Assembly: GCA_905250125.1 (NCBI GenBank)
Contig: CAJNOL010000477.1
Location: 47,564 to 111,563, forward strand
From: Rotaria sordida
Lineage: Eukaryota > Rotifera > Eurotatoria > Philodinida > Philodinidae
Direction of reading: 5' to 3'
DNA length: 64,000 bases
Below, one piece after another: positions 22,801-33,138 of the stretch (position 1 is its first letter; each line of letters starts with the position of its first letter). A model generated the notes under the pieces. It ran no database searches, was not told where the DNA came from, and saw nothing but the letters and a program-made list of their open reading frames with translations. The position numbers and the translations under genes were made by a program.

Positions 22801-25601
22801 AACAGGATATAACTGTACATTGAGGTTTTTTTCTGAAAGTAGCGAATAAATAGCTGAAACCTTGGTCCTTTACTTGTTCATGTACACCAAGAGTGCTAGG
22901 TATTGATGGAAAACATCTCAGGTTTGGATCCGCAGCTTCCTAATAATGGAAATAGACTTGATGCAAAATAGGAAATGTGTCTTTTCTCGAAATTCGTTTA
23001 GGTTGATACATGTTTGGGTGCTCAACAAATGGTTGATATATTAACAAATAAAAATCTTTCACTTGAAGATCAAGTACGAGAATTACAAGAAACTGTTGAT
23101 AATCTTGTAAGTTTCTCTTATTTACTTTTTTTGTTATTATGACCTTTTTTTTCTTTTATTTTAAATAAAAAAATAAGGAATCACTTTGTGAAATGGACAA
23201 AGGTAAACAAAAAAACTTAATTTTTTCTTTTCATATCTTTTTTTATCATGTATTTCATAACAAAATAGAAATGGAAGAAAATGCTAAAGAAGTCGAACAT
23301 GATCTACGTGAAAATATTGATTTATTACAAAATCAATTACGCGAGGTTTTTAATTCTATTGTTTATTCATTCAAGATGTTTTTTTTTTGTTCTTGTAGAA
23401 AGATCGACAAATTGAGCAATCACAATATGTTATCGGTGATCATGAACGAACAATATTAAAATTTCGTGAAACAGTTAAAAATATGCAAGTATGTTCATTT
23501 GATTAATTAATAAATTTATTAAAAAAAGACAAAAAATTTTTTTTCTCCCAGTTTCAAAATGAACAGTGTAAAAAACAAATTGAAAAATATGATGAACAAT
23601 TAAAACTTGCTGGTTCAGTTCAATCAAGTGAATTTAAAGCTAAAATTGTTGAAACAAAAACATATGGTGAAATAATTGAAAATGAATTAAAAAAACTTGA
23701 TGTACAAAATTTAACAAAACATGTTCATTTTTTAACATTATTTTTACCTGAACAATTTCTTAAACGTGGTGCTGATCAAGATTGTATACTTGTTCTTTTA
23801 CTTATACATCGTTTAATATCTAAATGTGATTTATTAATAAATGAAATACAAAAAAAATTTCCAAAAATTGATCAATTAAATTTTGATGATGTGGTTAAAT
23901 CACATCGTGCAGAAGAATGGAGTTTTGCATGTAAACTTTCTCAATCATTATCAATTTTTCAAATGATTCTTCGAAAATTTGTCAAGTAGGATTCTTTTTT
24001 TTTTGTCTTTGAGGAAACACTTCATGGCTCATCAAGGATTGCACTATTAATATGTTCAAATCTTTACTCAACTAAAACAGTTTTATTATCAAAAATTTGC
24101 GCTTGAAATTCTATACTAAATGATATAACTAGAGACTTGCATGACCAATTAGCAGTGCCCTACTAGAGCTGCCAACAGTAGAGTCCATCGGGTCCAAGAA
24201 CTTTGGAATAAGGATCGGTTGTGGTCATAAAACGTGTTTCCAAATTGACTAGAGGTCACATCGGTTCATTGTTGGGGGTTTTCCGTTTCACAAGAGAAAG
24301 TTGATCGTCTCCTCTAAATCCGCCATTACGAGTAAAGTACAAAATGTAAAATTATTTGAATTTTATCGATGAATACTGTCTTTGTTGTAATATGATGTTA
24401 GTTCATATAAACCAAAAGTTATAAATTAGACGAATTCAGTGACTAACGGTTTGTCAAATAGACTGCAAGAAAATAGTCCGACAGATGATATGTATCTAAT
24501 TGAAACCTAATTTTCAAACTGAACTTTCTTCTTTGAAAGAAAGAATATCCCTGCTATTCGGCTACCTAGCAGCAGACTCAGTAGTCCGATCTCTTCCATA
24601 CAACTCACACTACCTGTAGCTCTGGACAAAAATCCAGCCTGATGCCGATTTCTTGAGCTTCTCATACACACTAACTAGACATAAGAGTAGGTGTAGGTCA
24701 CAATGTAGTCAGCATGCTATCGGAAGGGGTAACCCGAAACGAACAGTTGTTAGTGTCTTGTCCGGAGTCATTGCGTGGATGGTGGTACCAATGTTTGAAC
24801 ACAGTACCTTGAGGATACGTGTCAAACAACGTAGCCTCTCAGTCATAGCGATTCTGAATTCTAGCCTGGAGCCTAATTTGATCTCATACATCTTCATAAT
24901 AAGCCGTATTTCTATGAATAACTGGTGCTCAGCAGGAACTATACCCGAAAATTCAGATAAAACTTGAGCCCAGATCGGCAGTTCACCGAAATTTCTGTAA
25001 TCCTCTTGTTTTATGGATACCAATCACTTTTTGGTTTCCTTAATTTTCTTATATGAGAAATAGCCAAAATCGCTATATTTGTTCTTGAAGTATTGATTTC
25101 ATCCGTTATGTCTAAGTTCGACACGAATTTTATTTCTGAGATATTAGTTTTTATTTGAACTGTTTGTGCATGATTACGAAAGTATGATGAACCGATCGGG
25201 TCCATGTTTTTTTTTNNNNNNNNNNNNNNNNNNNNNNNNNNNNNNNNNNNNNNNNNNNNNNNNNNNNNNNNNNNNNNNNNNNNNNNNNNNNNNNNNNNNN
25301 NNNNNNNNNNNNNNNTCTTTTATTCTTTAGCTTAATAATCGTCTCTATCAATGTCAAAATGATGTTATTCCTGGTTCAACAATTGGAACAATGATGAAAA
25401 CATTTTGCAATCCGCAATTTTCAAAAGTTGATCTATCTTATTAAAATCATTGTTTTTTAAATAATTTTCTTTTAGACTCTTACAAATGATCGACAATTAG
25501 CAGCCGAAATTCAATTACCCGGCGGTGGTAATGGTGGTGAATTGAATATAACTCAAGAACAATATCGTACAATAATGCGTGAAGCTATTGGTTGTATTTA
25601 A
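19881..25601 (+). CDS. DCTN1: Dynactin subunit 1 (p150Glued), middle missing
   Basis: Exons: 19881-19980, 20032-20097, 20147-20398, 20506-20532, 20717-20838, 21193-21399, 21465-21644, 21702-21877, 21939-22098, 23002-23106, 23178-23202, 23269-23345, 23399-23488, 23552-23985, then 25331-25426 and 25476-25601 past the gap. The N-terminus is a CAP-Gly domain ([43 protein letters not shown]). A Ser/Pro linker and two coiled-coil blocks follow, then the start of the conserved dynactin domain ([32 protein letters not shown]). The last exon ends [16 protein letters not shown], like the family C-terminus. p150 links dynein to microtubules and cargo. About 673 plus 74 residues are visible against roughly 1,280 in vertebrates. 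Splicing exon 14 directly to 25331 changes frame and hits a stop, so exons are missing. The last intron uses a weak GTTGAT donor. Confidence 0.92.
22347..22495. repeat. Hairpin repeat in a dynactin intron
   Basis: Inverted arms CCTGAAAGTTTAAGCTGAAG and, reversed from the right, CCTGAAAGTTTTCAGCCGAA, each followed by GTTGAGATG-like sequence. Lies in the 903-bp intron 22099-23001. Confidence 0.6.
22669..22942. repeat. Dispersed GGATCC-rich repeat, copy 2
   Basis: Second copy of the repeat at 16722-17110, inside a dynactin intron. It shares the ATATAACTGTACATTGAGG segment and ends GGATCCGCAGCTTCCTA, a hAT-like terminus like that of the 8613 element. Confidence 0.6.
23986..25215. other. Non-coding stretch before the assembly gap
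   Basis: No dynactin exon is recognisable here on either strand. The 24640-24800 part is similar to 55430-55600 (shared TTCTC/CATACACACTAACTA-type words), so it is a dispersed repeat. GATCGGGTCC-type words sit at about 24190 and just before the gap (25194-25206). Confidence 0.5.
25216..25315. other. Assembly gap (100 N)
   Basis: Exactly 100 N, the usual placeholder for a gap of unknown size. It sits inside the dynactin gene between the 14th visible exon and the two terminal exons, and probably hides several exons. Confidence 0.98.
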
Positions 25602-25766
25602 TTTCTTATCTTAATCATAATAGATAGTTTTTGTTTTGTTTTTCTTTTATTATGTCTTATACGGATGATGACATTCTTTATATATATATATATTAACATT
25701 GGGTATTTGTATTTCTATGGCAAGGTTTATTTATATAAACAAAAAAATAAAAATTTCATATTGGTT

Positions 25767-27133
25767 TTATTTCGATTTCTTCTTCTTTTTTTTGCCTTTT
25801 TTCTTCTTTTTAGGTTTTGGTGGTTCGGTAAATTTAAGAAAAAAATCTATAAAATAAAAAAAAAATAAATTGAAAAAAAAAATACAGAAAATTTTTTTAC
25901 CATTGTAATTGAATAAACCTTGTTCATCGATATTAAGATTATCTTTAAATGTTTTTGCTTCAATTTCATTGAGTTGTTCACCAATATTTGTTAAATATTT
26001 CATCATTCCATCAACTTCTAATAAACCAGATTTTTCTGTATCAAATACTTGAAAAGCAGGTATAATATCTTTATCGGTTACAGATGTTGGAATATTTAAA
26101 AATGCATTAACATATTCAGGAAATTTTAATTGATCAGTATCTTCAAAATAAACATAAATAATTTTCTTTTATGAAAACTATTGTTTTTTTACTTTTTGGA
26201 TCAATTTCTTTTGTTACTCGTTGAATATCACTTTCAAGTGGATTAAAACCAAGTGTACGAAGAATTTTACCAAGTAAACTAGTTTTAATAATACCTTGAT
26301 TTTTTGTATCATATGTATCAAACACTTCTTTCATTGCTAAAATGAATCAATGAAGAAGTTTTCAAATTCAATTAATTCCTCTGATTATAATGATTCTAAG
26401 GGAAGTTCTTCAACTGAAGTTTAGGCTCTTAACTTATGATTGTCGGAGTATTGCACTTTTTTATGAGTTTTTAAATGAATGCTATGGTCTCCCTCACGAA
26501 TATTGATTTTCGAATCTTGGTAGATTAGATTGCACTGAGTTATAGACACATGAAAAGTTGAAGTCAACGAAGTTTGCTCATTAATACAAATATAATCTTT
26601 TGTTTCGATTGAGATAATTTTTTTTCTCGCACCTGTATATCTCTATCCTCAAGTTAATATTCATGATAGAATATATCAGTTGTTTCCAGATGTTATCTAT
26701 CTGAAGGTAAATTTTTATCTTCAAACTGTGAACATATTACAAAACAATGACATTGTCTTTGACAAAATATCTAACTTTGATAGAAAAGTTCTAATGAGAA
26801 AATAAAGTTACTGTCATATATTCTTTTCAATGGATATTTTTTTAACATTATAATATTAAGTTAAATAAATAATAAAATATTAATAATATTTACCTTTTAA
26901 TTCATTGGATGTTAGAACACCATTCTATTAATAGTAAATTAAGATTTTTCAAATATTTCATCTTATTTAACTTACATATTGTGTAATAAGTGTTTTCATC
27001 ATTTCAGCTTCAGCTTTTTTTTGTCTCTCAGTTTTGACTGGTTTCTTTGCAGCATGTTCTTTATCTCGTTTTGGTGGCTAAAAATACAAACAAATTCTTA
27101 TTATATGAATATTACATTCAACTAGTTTACCAT
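25767..27133 (-). CDS. EF-hand protein, likely DRC8/EFCAB2-like
   Basis: Six exons, 27133-27131, 27077-26976, 26924-26894, 26336-26193, 26140-25901 and 25846-25767, give 199 residues. The first coding exon holds only the ATG. Residues 1-35 are basic (MPPKRDKEHAAKK). Then come EF-hand-like units: DTYDTKNQGIIKTSLLGKIL, and a loop DPKNTDQLKFPE that is 12 residues long only when the fourth intron is removed. A second pair follows (DTEKSGLLEVDGMMKYL and NIDEQGLFNYNDF). The tail is a Lys run. Several loop positions depart from the calcium consensus, so binding may be weak or lost. The pattern resembles EFCAB2/DRC8 of the axonemal nexin-dynein regulatory complex; other calmodulin-like proteins remain possible. 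It converges with dynactin, 165 bp apart. Confidence 0.8.
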
Positions 27134-28104
27134 TTTTGAATTCTATATGATATTACAATGATAAAATCAACATAGAAAAAAAAATTTCTTTTTGTGTGCG
27201 TGTGCGTGTGCGTGTATATGTTGATTTTGTGATAAGAAAAAAAACTACCAAACAGATCAGACTATATACAATTGTAAAGTGCAATGTCAATTGATGATAG
27301 TTTAAATAGTTTTGTAGTTGTTAATAGCAAATGTATACTCGAATAGAATTGTAAAACTGTTGCTTTAACAACGCGAAAAAAAATTTATTCTACAAATATT
27401 ATTCGTATATGAAACCAATAGAATTTATATATCGATTAAGAGCATACTTTTTGAATTTTTTTTTTTGATGTATTAACACATGTAATAATAATGAGTGAAA
27501 TTTAAGTTTGATTACTTTTGATGTTGTTTGAAACAAATGAAAATTTTCATTTCTTATCGTATTTTCAAGGGTATTTATAAAGAAAAGAATGTCTCATATT
27601 ACAGAGAACATTCATCACAAGAACCGTTTGATGTCATAGGAGTAGAACAAAAAAAAAAAGAAAATGATTGGCGCTCGATGCATAAAAACTGAATTAAAAG
27701 TTTTTAATCGAGAAGACCAAAAAACAACACAAAAGTGATTCGATTAAATGCAAAAAGCAAATAGTCAGTTTTTTTTGTATATGCATCTTTATCGTCAATA
27801 CAATTCAATTTATTCCAAGGTTGAGAATAAAATAAATCGAGAATATATTTTGACAGATCAAATAAATCTTATAAACAATAACTCATATTTCTTATAAAAC
27901 GAACTAAAACAATTTTGATTTCTTCTATTTAATTTCATGTAGAATGGTATCATGTATCTATGACTATATTCTAAGCAAGTTGCGTTTGAAATGACCTATG
28001 TGACAGTCTTTTCTATACGTCTAGTTTATTTTTGAAGTAATTTTTCGAGACAATTCATATGTACAAAGCTCAGGCTATCAATCTAGGATAAGTTACCATC
28101 AATC
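27134..28104. other. Intergenic, no gene supported
   Basis: The upstream region of the EF-hand gene. AT-rich, with a GTGTGCGTGTGCGTGTGCGTG run near 27194-27216. No coding exon seen. Confidence 0.4.
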
Positions 28105-29020
28105 TACTTAAGGCGTACCAAAAGTTCGTGTTTCGACGTTGCTTACCATATAGTAAGCTTTAAGAAACTTTTTTTCTATATAGTCTGATGGAGAAAAGAA
28201 TGCTCTATTTTTCTATGCTATTTGATCATAGTTCAACCAATATCATAATAATAAATTTTCGATAAGACTTTATTGTTGTTGTTATTTGTGCTCTAGTAAG
28301 ATCTGCATTGCAGTATCCAATCCCTTGATACATTGTATTGACCACTAAAATATACCATAAGATGCAGCGTGAAAAGCTCTACAATTTACATAAGACCACT
28401 TACTTTAAAGTTGCCCTTTGTGCTTTGAAAATAAATAAAGTTTTGAGATACCAAATTCTGGGCATTGCAAAGAATGGTTGCACAGAATTTTCCTTCTTTT
28501 GAAAACAATTACAATAAGCTTTAGTATGAAGATTGTAGAACTTTTCGCGCTGCATCTTGTGGTGTATTTTGTTTTCTTTTAATAAACGCATATCAAATGA
28601 CGAAACGATGAAATAACAAAAAAGTAAGTCGCCATGTATCAAAAAATTATCAATTTCGCATAGTCGAAATTCGATAGCCCAAAATTGTGTCCATTTTGAA
28701 AACCAAAAGTGGAACTATAAAATAAGCGGTCTTACGTAAATTGTAGAGCTTTTCACGCTGCATCTTATGGTATATTTTAGTGGTCAATACAATGTATCAA
28801 GGGATTGGATACTGCAATGCAGATCTTACTAGAGCACAAATAACAACAACAATAAAGTCTTATCGAAAATTTATTATTATGATATTAGTTGAACTATGAT
28901 CAAATAGCATAGAAAAATAGAGCATTCTTTTCTCCATCAGACTATATAGAAAAAAAGTTTCTTAAAGCTTACTATATGGTAAGCAACGTCGAGACACGAA
29001 CTTTTGGTACGCCCTAAGTA
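28105..29020. mobile_element. DNA element with ~295-bp inverted repeats
   Basis: The left arm runs from TACTTAAGGCGTACCAAAAG at 28105 to about 28402. The right arm (about 28723-29020) is its reverse complement with few differences and ends CTTTTGGTACGCCCTAAGTA. The inner 320 bp holds a third partial copy of the arm (28520-28580) and an 80-codon open frame with no recognised motif. The long near-perfect arms suggest a recent non-autonomous or foldback element. A diverged relative lies at 50740-52170. Confidence 0.85.
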
Positions 29021-29087
29021 TATATACATATATATATATTAGCAAATTGAAAACTGAAAATTCTCTTCGTCTTCTATTCCTATATAG

Positions 29088-30640
29088 CTGGTGATGATCA
29101 CCAATCTGATCGCAATCGATCGTTCATTGTGCGTGTTCGTCAGAAAATATTTTCACTGAATTTATTCAGTGATAAAGTAGACAATCCAATCTTGGCCACT
29201 CATATCTATCTCGTTCTATTCAGTATTGCATTCGTTATTATTCTGCTGTTCACTAGCCTTCGTCAACAGGCACGTTTGTTCACGATCGTATCACCATCGG
29301 AAACAACATTCGAATCGCTCAATGAACAGTACGGACCGAAAACTCTTTCCTGTTCTTGTACACAAATCTCCATTACATTTGACACATTTGTTTCTGTGTC
29401 TCCGATATACCATCAAATGTGTTCAAGTGAATTTATTACATTCGAGTGGTGGTCATTGTTATGGGATACAGGTGACATATTCTATCCTGCTCTGTAAAAA
29501 AAGTTGACCGACTGAACCTTTTAGGGTTCTAGATTTGGATACCATTTTCAGAACCTTTTTTAGTTCTAGCCGAAGCTGCTAAACTTTTTAAAGTTCTAGA
29601 TTTTCTGGTTAGAACTTTTTTAATTTTTTAATTTTTTGGCTAGAACTATAAGAAAAAAAGGTTTTGAAAATGGTACCTAGATCTAGAACCTTAAAAGGTT
29701 CAAGGCTTGTCTAAAACCTTAAAATGTTCACTATGGCACCTTTTTTTTAGACAGTAATGATCAAATGCTGCTTGGTGCTTATTTTCGCATGCTATCTTCA
29801 TTGTGCAAACTGGCCAAACAAACCGTCGACAATGCAACAAATGTATTTGCTTCAAATACATTTATAAGTGTTGAAGCAGTGGCACGCAACTCTTTTGAAC
29901 ATCAAGTTGAATCATTTCTGAACACATTTATTGAACAAACACCGCTTACTTTTCGTCGTACATTCACATTCATTGACGATTCGTTTCATTCAAATCAATT
30001 GCACGATTATTTCATGTCAAATTGGAAGATGGCATTTACTACGGCCGCTGAAAATTATGTTATAGCAACAGTTCCACTCTCATACAATAATGACACGTGT
30101 ATATGTGCCACTGCAATGTTGTCATCATGTTCGAGATATCTTCTCTTTACCTTGGAATACGACAACCCATCAATGATAATGTTGCTCGGTCTGATTGGCA
30201 GCTGTTTCCCAGTAGACGGACTGCGTCTGTCAACACTCGAATGCATCTTCGACCCAATTTGTTTAGCCACGCTCGATGCACTGCGCCAAAATTCAACAAT
30301 ATCTGTCCCACTCAATGCCTCGACATTCACTCGTTTTCCATATAAAACCACTACATTGGGCTCGATCATTGATCAATTGTTTGTCGAAGTATGGGTCAAT
30401 AGAACCAATTATTCGAACTATTATCAAACATGCTCACCACGAACATGTCACTATACGTCTGCTGAACGTAATGATGCGTTGAATGTGATCACATCTCTGC
30501 TAGGCTTATACGGCGGTCTGACGACCGCTCTTCATTTCATTGTCTTGCATGGCTTGAATATTATTCAAAAGATGCGATCTTGGTGGCTCAACAGACATAA
30601 TCGAACAATACGTGTTGCTCACATTGATCAAGTTGACTGA
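29088..30640 (+). CDS. Unknown two-TM membrane protein, 5' end unresolved
   Basis: Two exons, about 29088-29471 and 29751-30640, splice in frame (phase 1). The first exon opens after a TATATAG acceptor and has no in-frame ATG before its coding part, so the start codon lies upstream or has been lost. Seen: a membrane helix near the N-terminus (YLVLFSIAFVIILLF), a large Cys-containing, presumably extracellular region with several N-x-S/T sites, a conserved-looking block CSPRTCHYTSAERN, then a second hydrophobic segment (ITSLLGLYGGLTTALHFIVL) and a short basic tail. Two helices around a large Cys-rich loop recall the DEG/ENaC topology, but I see no diagnostic motif and make no family claim. The long-TIR element ends 67 bp upstream, and its insertion may have displaced the first exon. 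Confidence 0.75.
29491..29755. repeat. Foldback element built of AACCTTTTAAGGTT words
   Basis: Fills most of the intron 29472-29750, and its right end overlaps the acceptor. The left end is CTCTGTAAAAAAAG and the right end, reversed, CTGTCTAAAAAAAAGG. Inside are repeated GAACCTTTT, TTTTAAGGTTC, TTCTAGA and ACCATTTTC words in both orientations. The intron's T-rich acceptor tract appears to be supplied by the element. Confidence 0.65.
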
Positions 30641-30980
30641 TTTACCCAATCATGCGATGATACATTATTCATGTTGTTTTGTGTCGTTTCATATATTTAC
30701 TCATTATTAACTTCTTCATATATTTATTTCCTAACCAATACCATTTATGCTGTTAATTGCACCAACTGGAATTTATTTCTTTCGATAGAAATAAACGAAA
30801 AAATACACATTCAAATCTTGATACACAGACCAGCTTGATAATAAAGTTAACGTGCGAGAATTTCATTTCAATCTATATCTAAATAGATTAACACAACAAT
30901 TCTTTTCTCCCGTTCGTGTTGTGTTTTCTCAGTCCCGATCCTTTTTCTTCTTATTCGTACGTAATAGCTATCACAGAGCG
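30641..30980. other. 3' flank, no gene supported
   Basis: AT-rich 3' flank of the preceding gene. It contains AATAAA-like words (near 30788 and 30839), which could serve polyadenylation. Confidence 0.4.
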
Positions 30981-30982
30981 TG

Positions 30983-31178
30983 AGTGAGGGTATGGATGTC
31001 AGTGTAGGTGGGATGGGTATGGATGTTGGTAAGGATATCAGTGTTGGATATAGGTATGTGTGGGTATTCTTTCCTTCCACACCCACACCCACACCCACAC
31101 CCACACCTCATATCCACATGCACGCACATTTGCACTCACTTCCGCACCAACATCCACAGACACACCCACACCCACACT
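30983..31178. repeat. Telomere-like TGTGGG/CCCACA inverted array
   Basis: A G-rich half (about 30983-31063, words GGGTATGGATG, GTAGGTGGGATGG) is followed by a C-rich half. The core 31078-31107 is five perfect CACACC units, i.e. the complement of TGTGGG, and a shorter block follows at 31161-31178. The degenerate G-rich half faces the perfect C-rich half as an inverted repeat. Confidence 0.7.
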
Positions 31179-31179
31179 C

Positions 31180-33138
31180 CTTATTTAACAAATCCATATT
31201 TTTATCAGTTAACAACCAACAAGCCCATAATTCATAACATCTTTTTTTAATTATCATTAAGATTCACTTTGAAATAAGAAACTCGTCTATATGGTTCTAT
31301 CTCATCGTTATTTTGGGTGTGAGTTTGATTATGTATGTTTTGTGCGCCGTGCTTCCAACCACATGGACACCGACACCCTCATCTTATTTGTCGTCTTTAA
31401 TTTTTAGTAGAATAAACTTTCTTATACTTGTATACTTATCTTTTTCTCAAAGTTACTTACGTAGGCTGGTCGTCTTTTTTACTCATGACTATGTTATTAA
31501 GGAGAGACTGATATGATTCAGATGGTTTAGAAAAGAATGGTCGGGTTGCTTGTATAAAGAAGTGCAGTACATTTCTATTCCTATCGATTTCTGATTCACT
31601 GTGCTTGCTCTGTTTTATTTTCTATTCTGTTGCGTATGATTCTATATTATCTATATGTTTCAAGTGTTATGTAAGTATAACTATTAAAAACTGATGTAAT
31701 AAGACCAACCTTTATATAAAGTAAAAACGGTTAAAAAAAATTAAATGATCGCAAAGGTAGAGAGAAGTACCAAGAAGTACCAAAAAGCAATTTAGCATAA
31801 AGATGTACAGAAGTACGCTCGCTCTCCCTTGGGTAAGGCATACATAGAAATAGAAAAATCCTGTGCTTAACTGTGAAGAACACTATTTTCTCATCTTTCG
31901 TAGATTCAAAAAAATTTGATCCCAGATGAATGAGATGTGGCCGATTCCGACGGGAAAACTTCGGAAAATGTTAACAATTCGGAAGTAGAAATTCCATGAT
32001 CAGATTTATCCAGTTTCTACCAGAACCGACAATAATCGACCAGAGGCGACAACCGAATATGATCATCGGCTTCATGCTTCCAAGTTTCTATCATTTTTTC
32101 GGTCGGAGACGGCGTCTTTCCTGCAGATTTCTGCCGGACACTCACGGATCCAGTCGTTGAAATCATTGATCTGGGATAGCCTGGTTCAGCATATAAATTA
32201 TATTTGTACTCATTCGATAGCGAAATAAACACGAAAACTAAAATAAAAATAGATGTCACTAAAAAAGTGTTTTTTAGAGATCATTGTTCATACAGTTCTT
32301 GGATGATGATGTCTAAGACAATAAAAATTTAGTAGTCAAGATGATATTTATGTTCGATAGATGTTGTGTTCTGAGTGAATAGAAGCTAGTTGCAGAAGAA
32401 TTGATTCACCAGTTATGACCGATAAAACACAAAGAGAAACTCTAAACAAGGTTGGCCCGACTCAGCCAATATTGGAGGGTTGTAGTTAGTTTTGTACGGG
32501 GTGTAACATCGCTTTTCCTAACAAAACACCAGGAAATTTTTGGATTTTCCTGGGAAAAATGGAAAATTTTGAAGATTGAGAGATTGTTACGACCCCAAGT
32601 ACCCCAGTCGGGCCAGTCCTGTATTTATACTGTTTCGTTTTGTCTTGATTTTTCTCGCATACGCTCGAAATAGACTGACATAGATGAATAACGACAGTCA
32701 ATTAGGACATGTTAAATCTGTCTGAACATGCAACTACTTGATCGGTTATTAACAAGACAGATTTTGATGAAAAAGGAATTTTCATAGTATGCTGCAGTAT
32801 TATTTTTTCTTGGAGCTTTGGTCGAATGAAAAGGAATTTTTTTCAAATATTGAAAGGTTGTTACAACCCCGCTTCGGGCCAGTCATGACTCTAAAATAGG
32901 TTAGAAGACATTTTCTTGCTATATTGATGTTTAAGTGTGAATTTAGTGTGCCGACAATATCTGATGTACATGAAAGGAAACCCGAGAATATTCGGTATAA
33001 CAGGATGTTCACTGGCAGACATTTTACTGTAATAACAAGATAAGTATATGCTTGTCTCTATCTGATGCAATATTAACTTTATTTTTTTCAATATATAAAT
33101 CAATAGTTTTGTATATGATATTAGTTATAAAGAATTTC
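31180..33138. other. Intergenic with small repeats
   Basis: No gene supported. A weak GGGTGTGAG / CACCGACACCC inverted pair lies at about 31315-31382. An 80-codon minus-strand frame at 32017-32259 starts with a hydrophobic stretch but stops without other support. Confidence 0.4.
32450..32619. mobile_element. 170-bp TIR element (MITE-like)
   Basis: The left end GGTTGGCCCGACTCAGCC and the reversed right end GGACTGGCCCGACTGGGG are inverted repeats. A further partial copy of one end (GGTTGTTACAACCCCG...GGGCCAGTC) is at about 32856-32884. Confidence 0.6.

Noticed and set aside
24709..25023. Open frames of 104 codons on both strands before the gap
   Set aside because: The sequence is a dispersed repeat (related to 55430-55600) and overlaps on both strands; no motif.
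32017..32259. Minus-strand frame starting with a signal-like hydrophobic stretch
   Set aside because: Only 80 codons, no continuing exon found, no recognised domain; hydrophobic starts are common by chance in AT-rich DNA.
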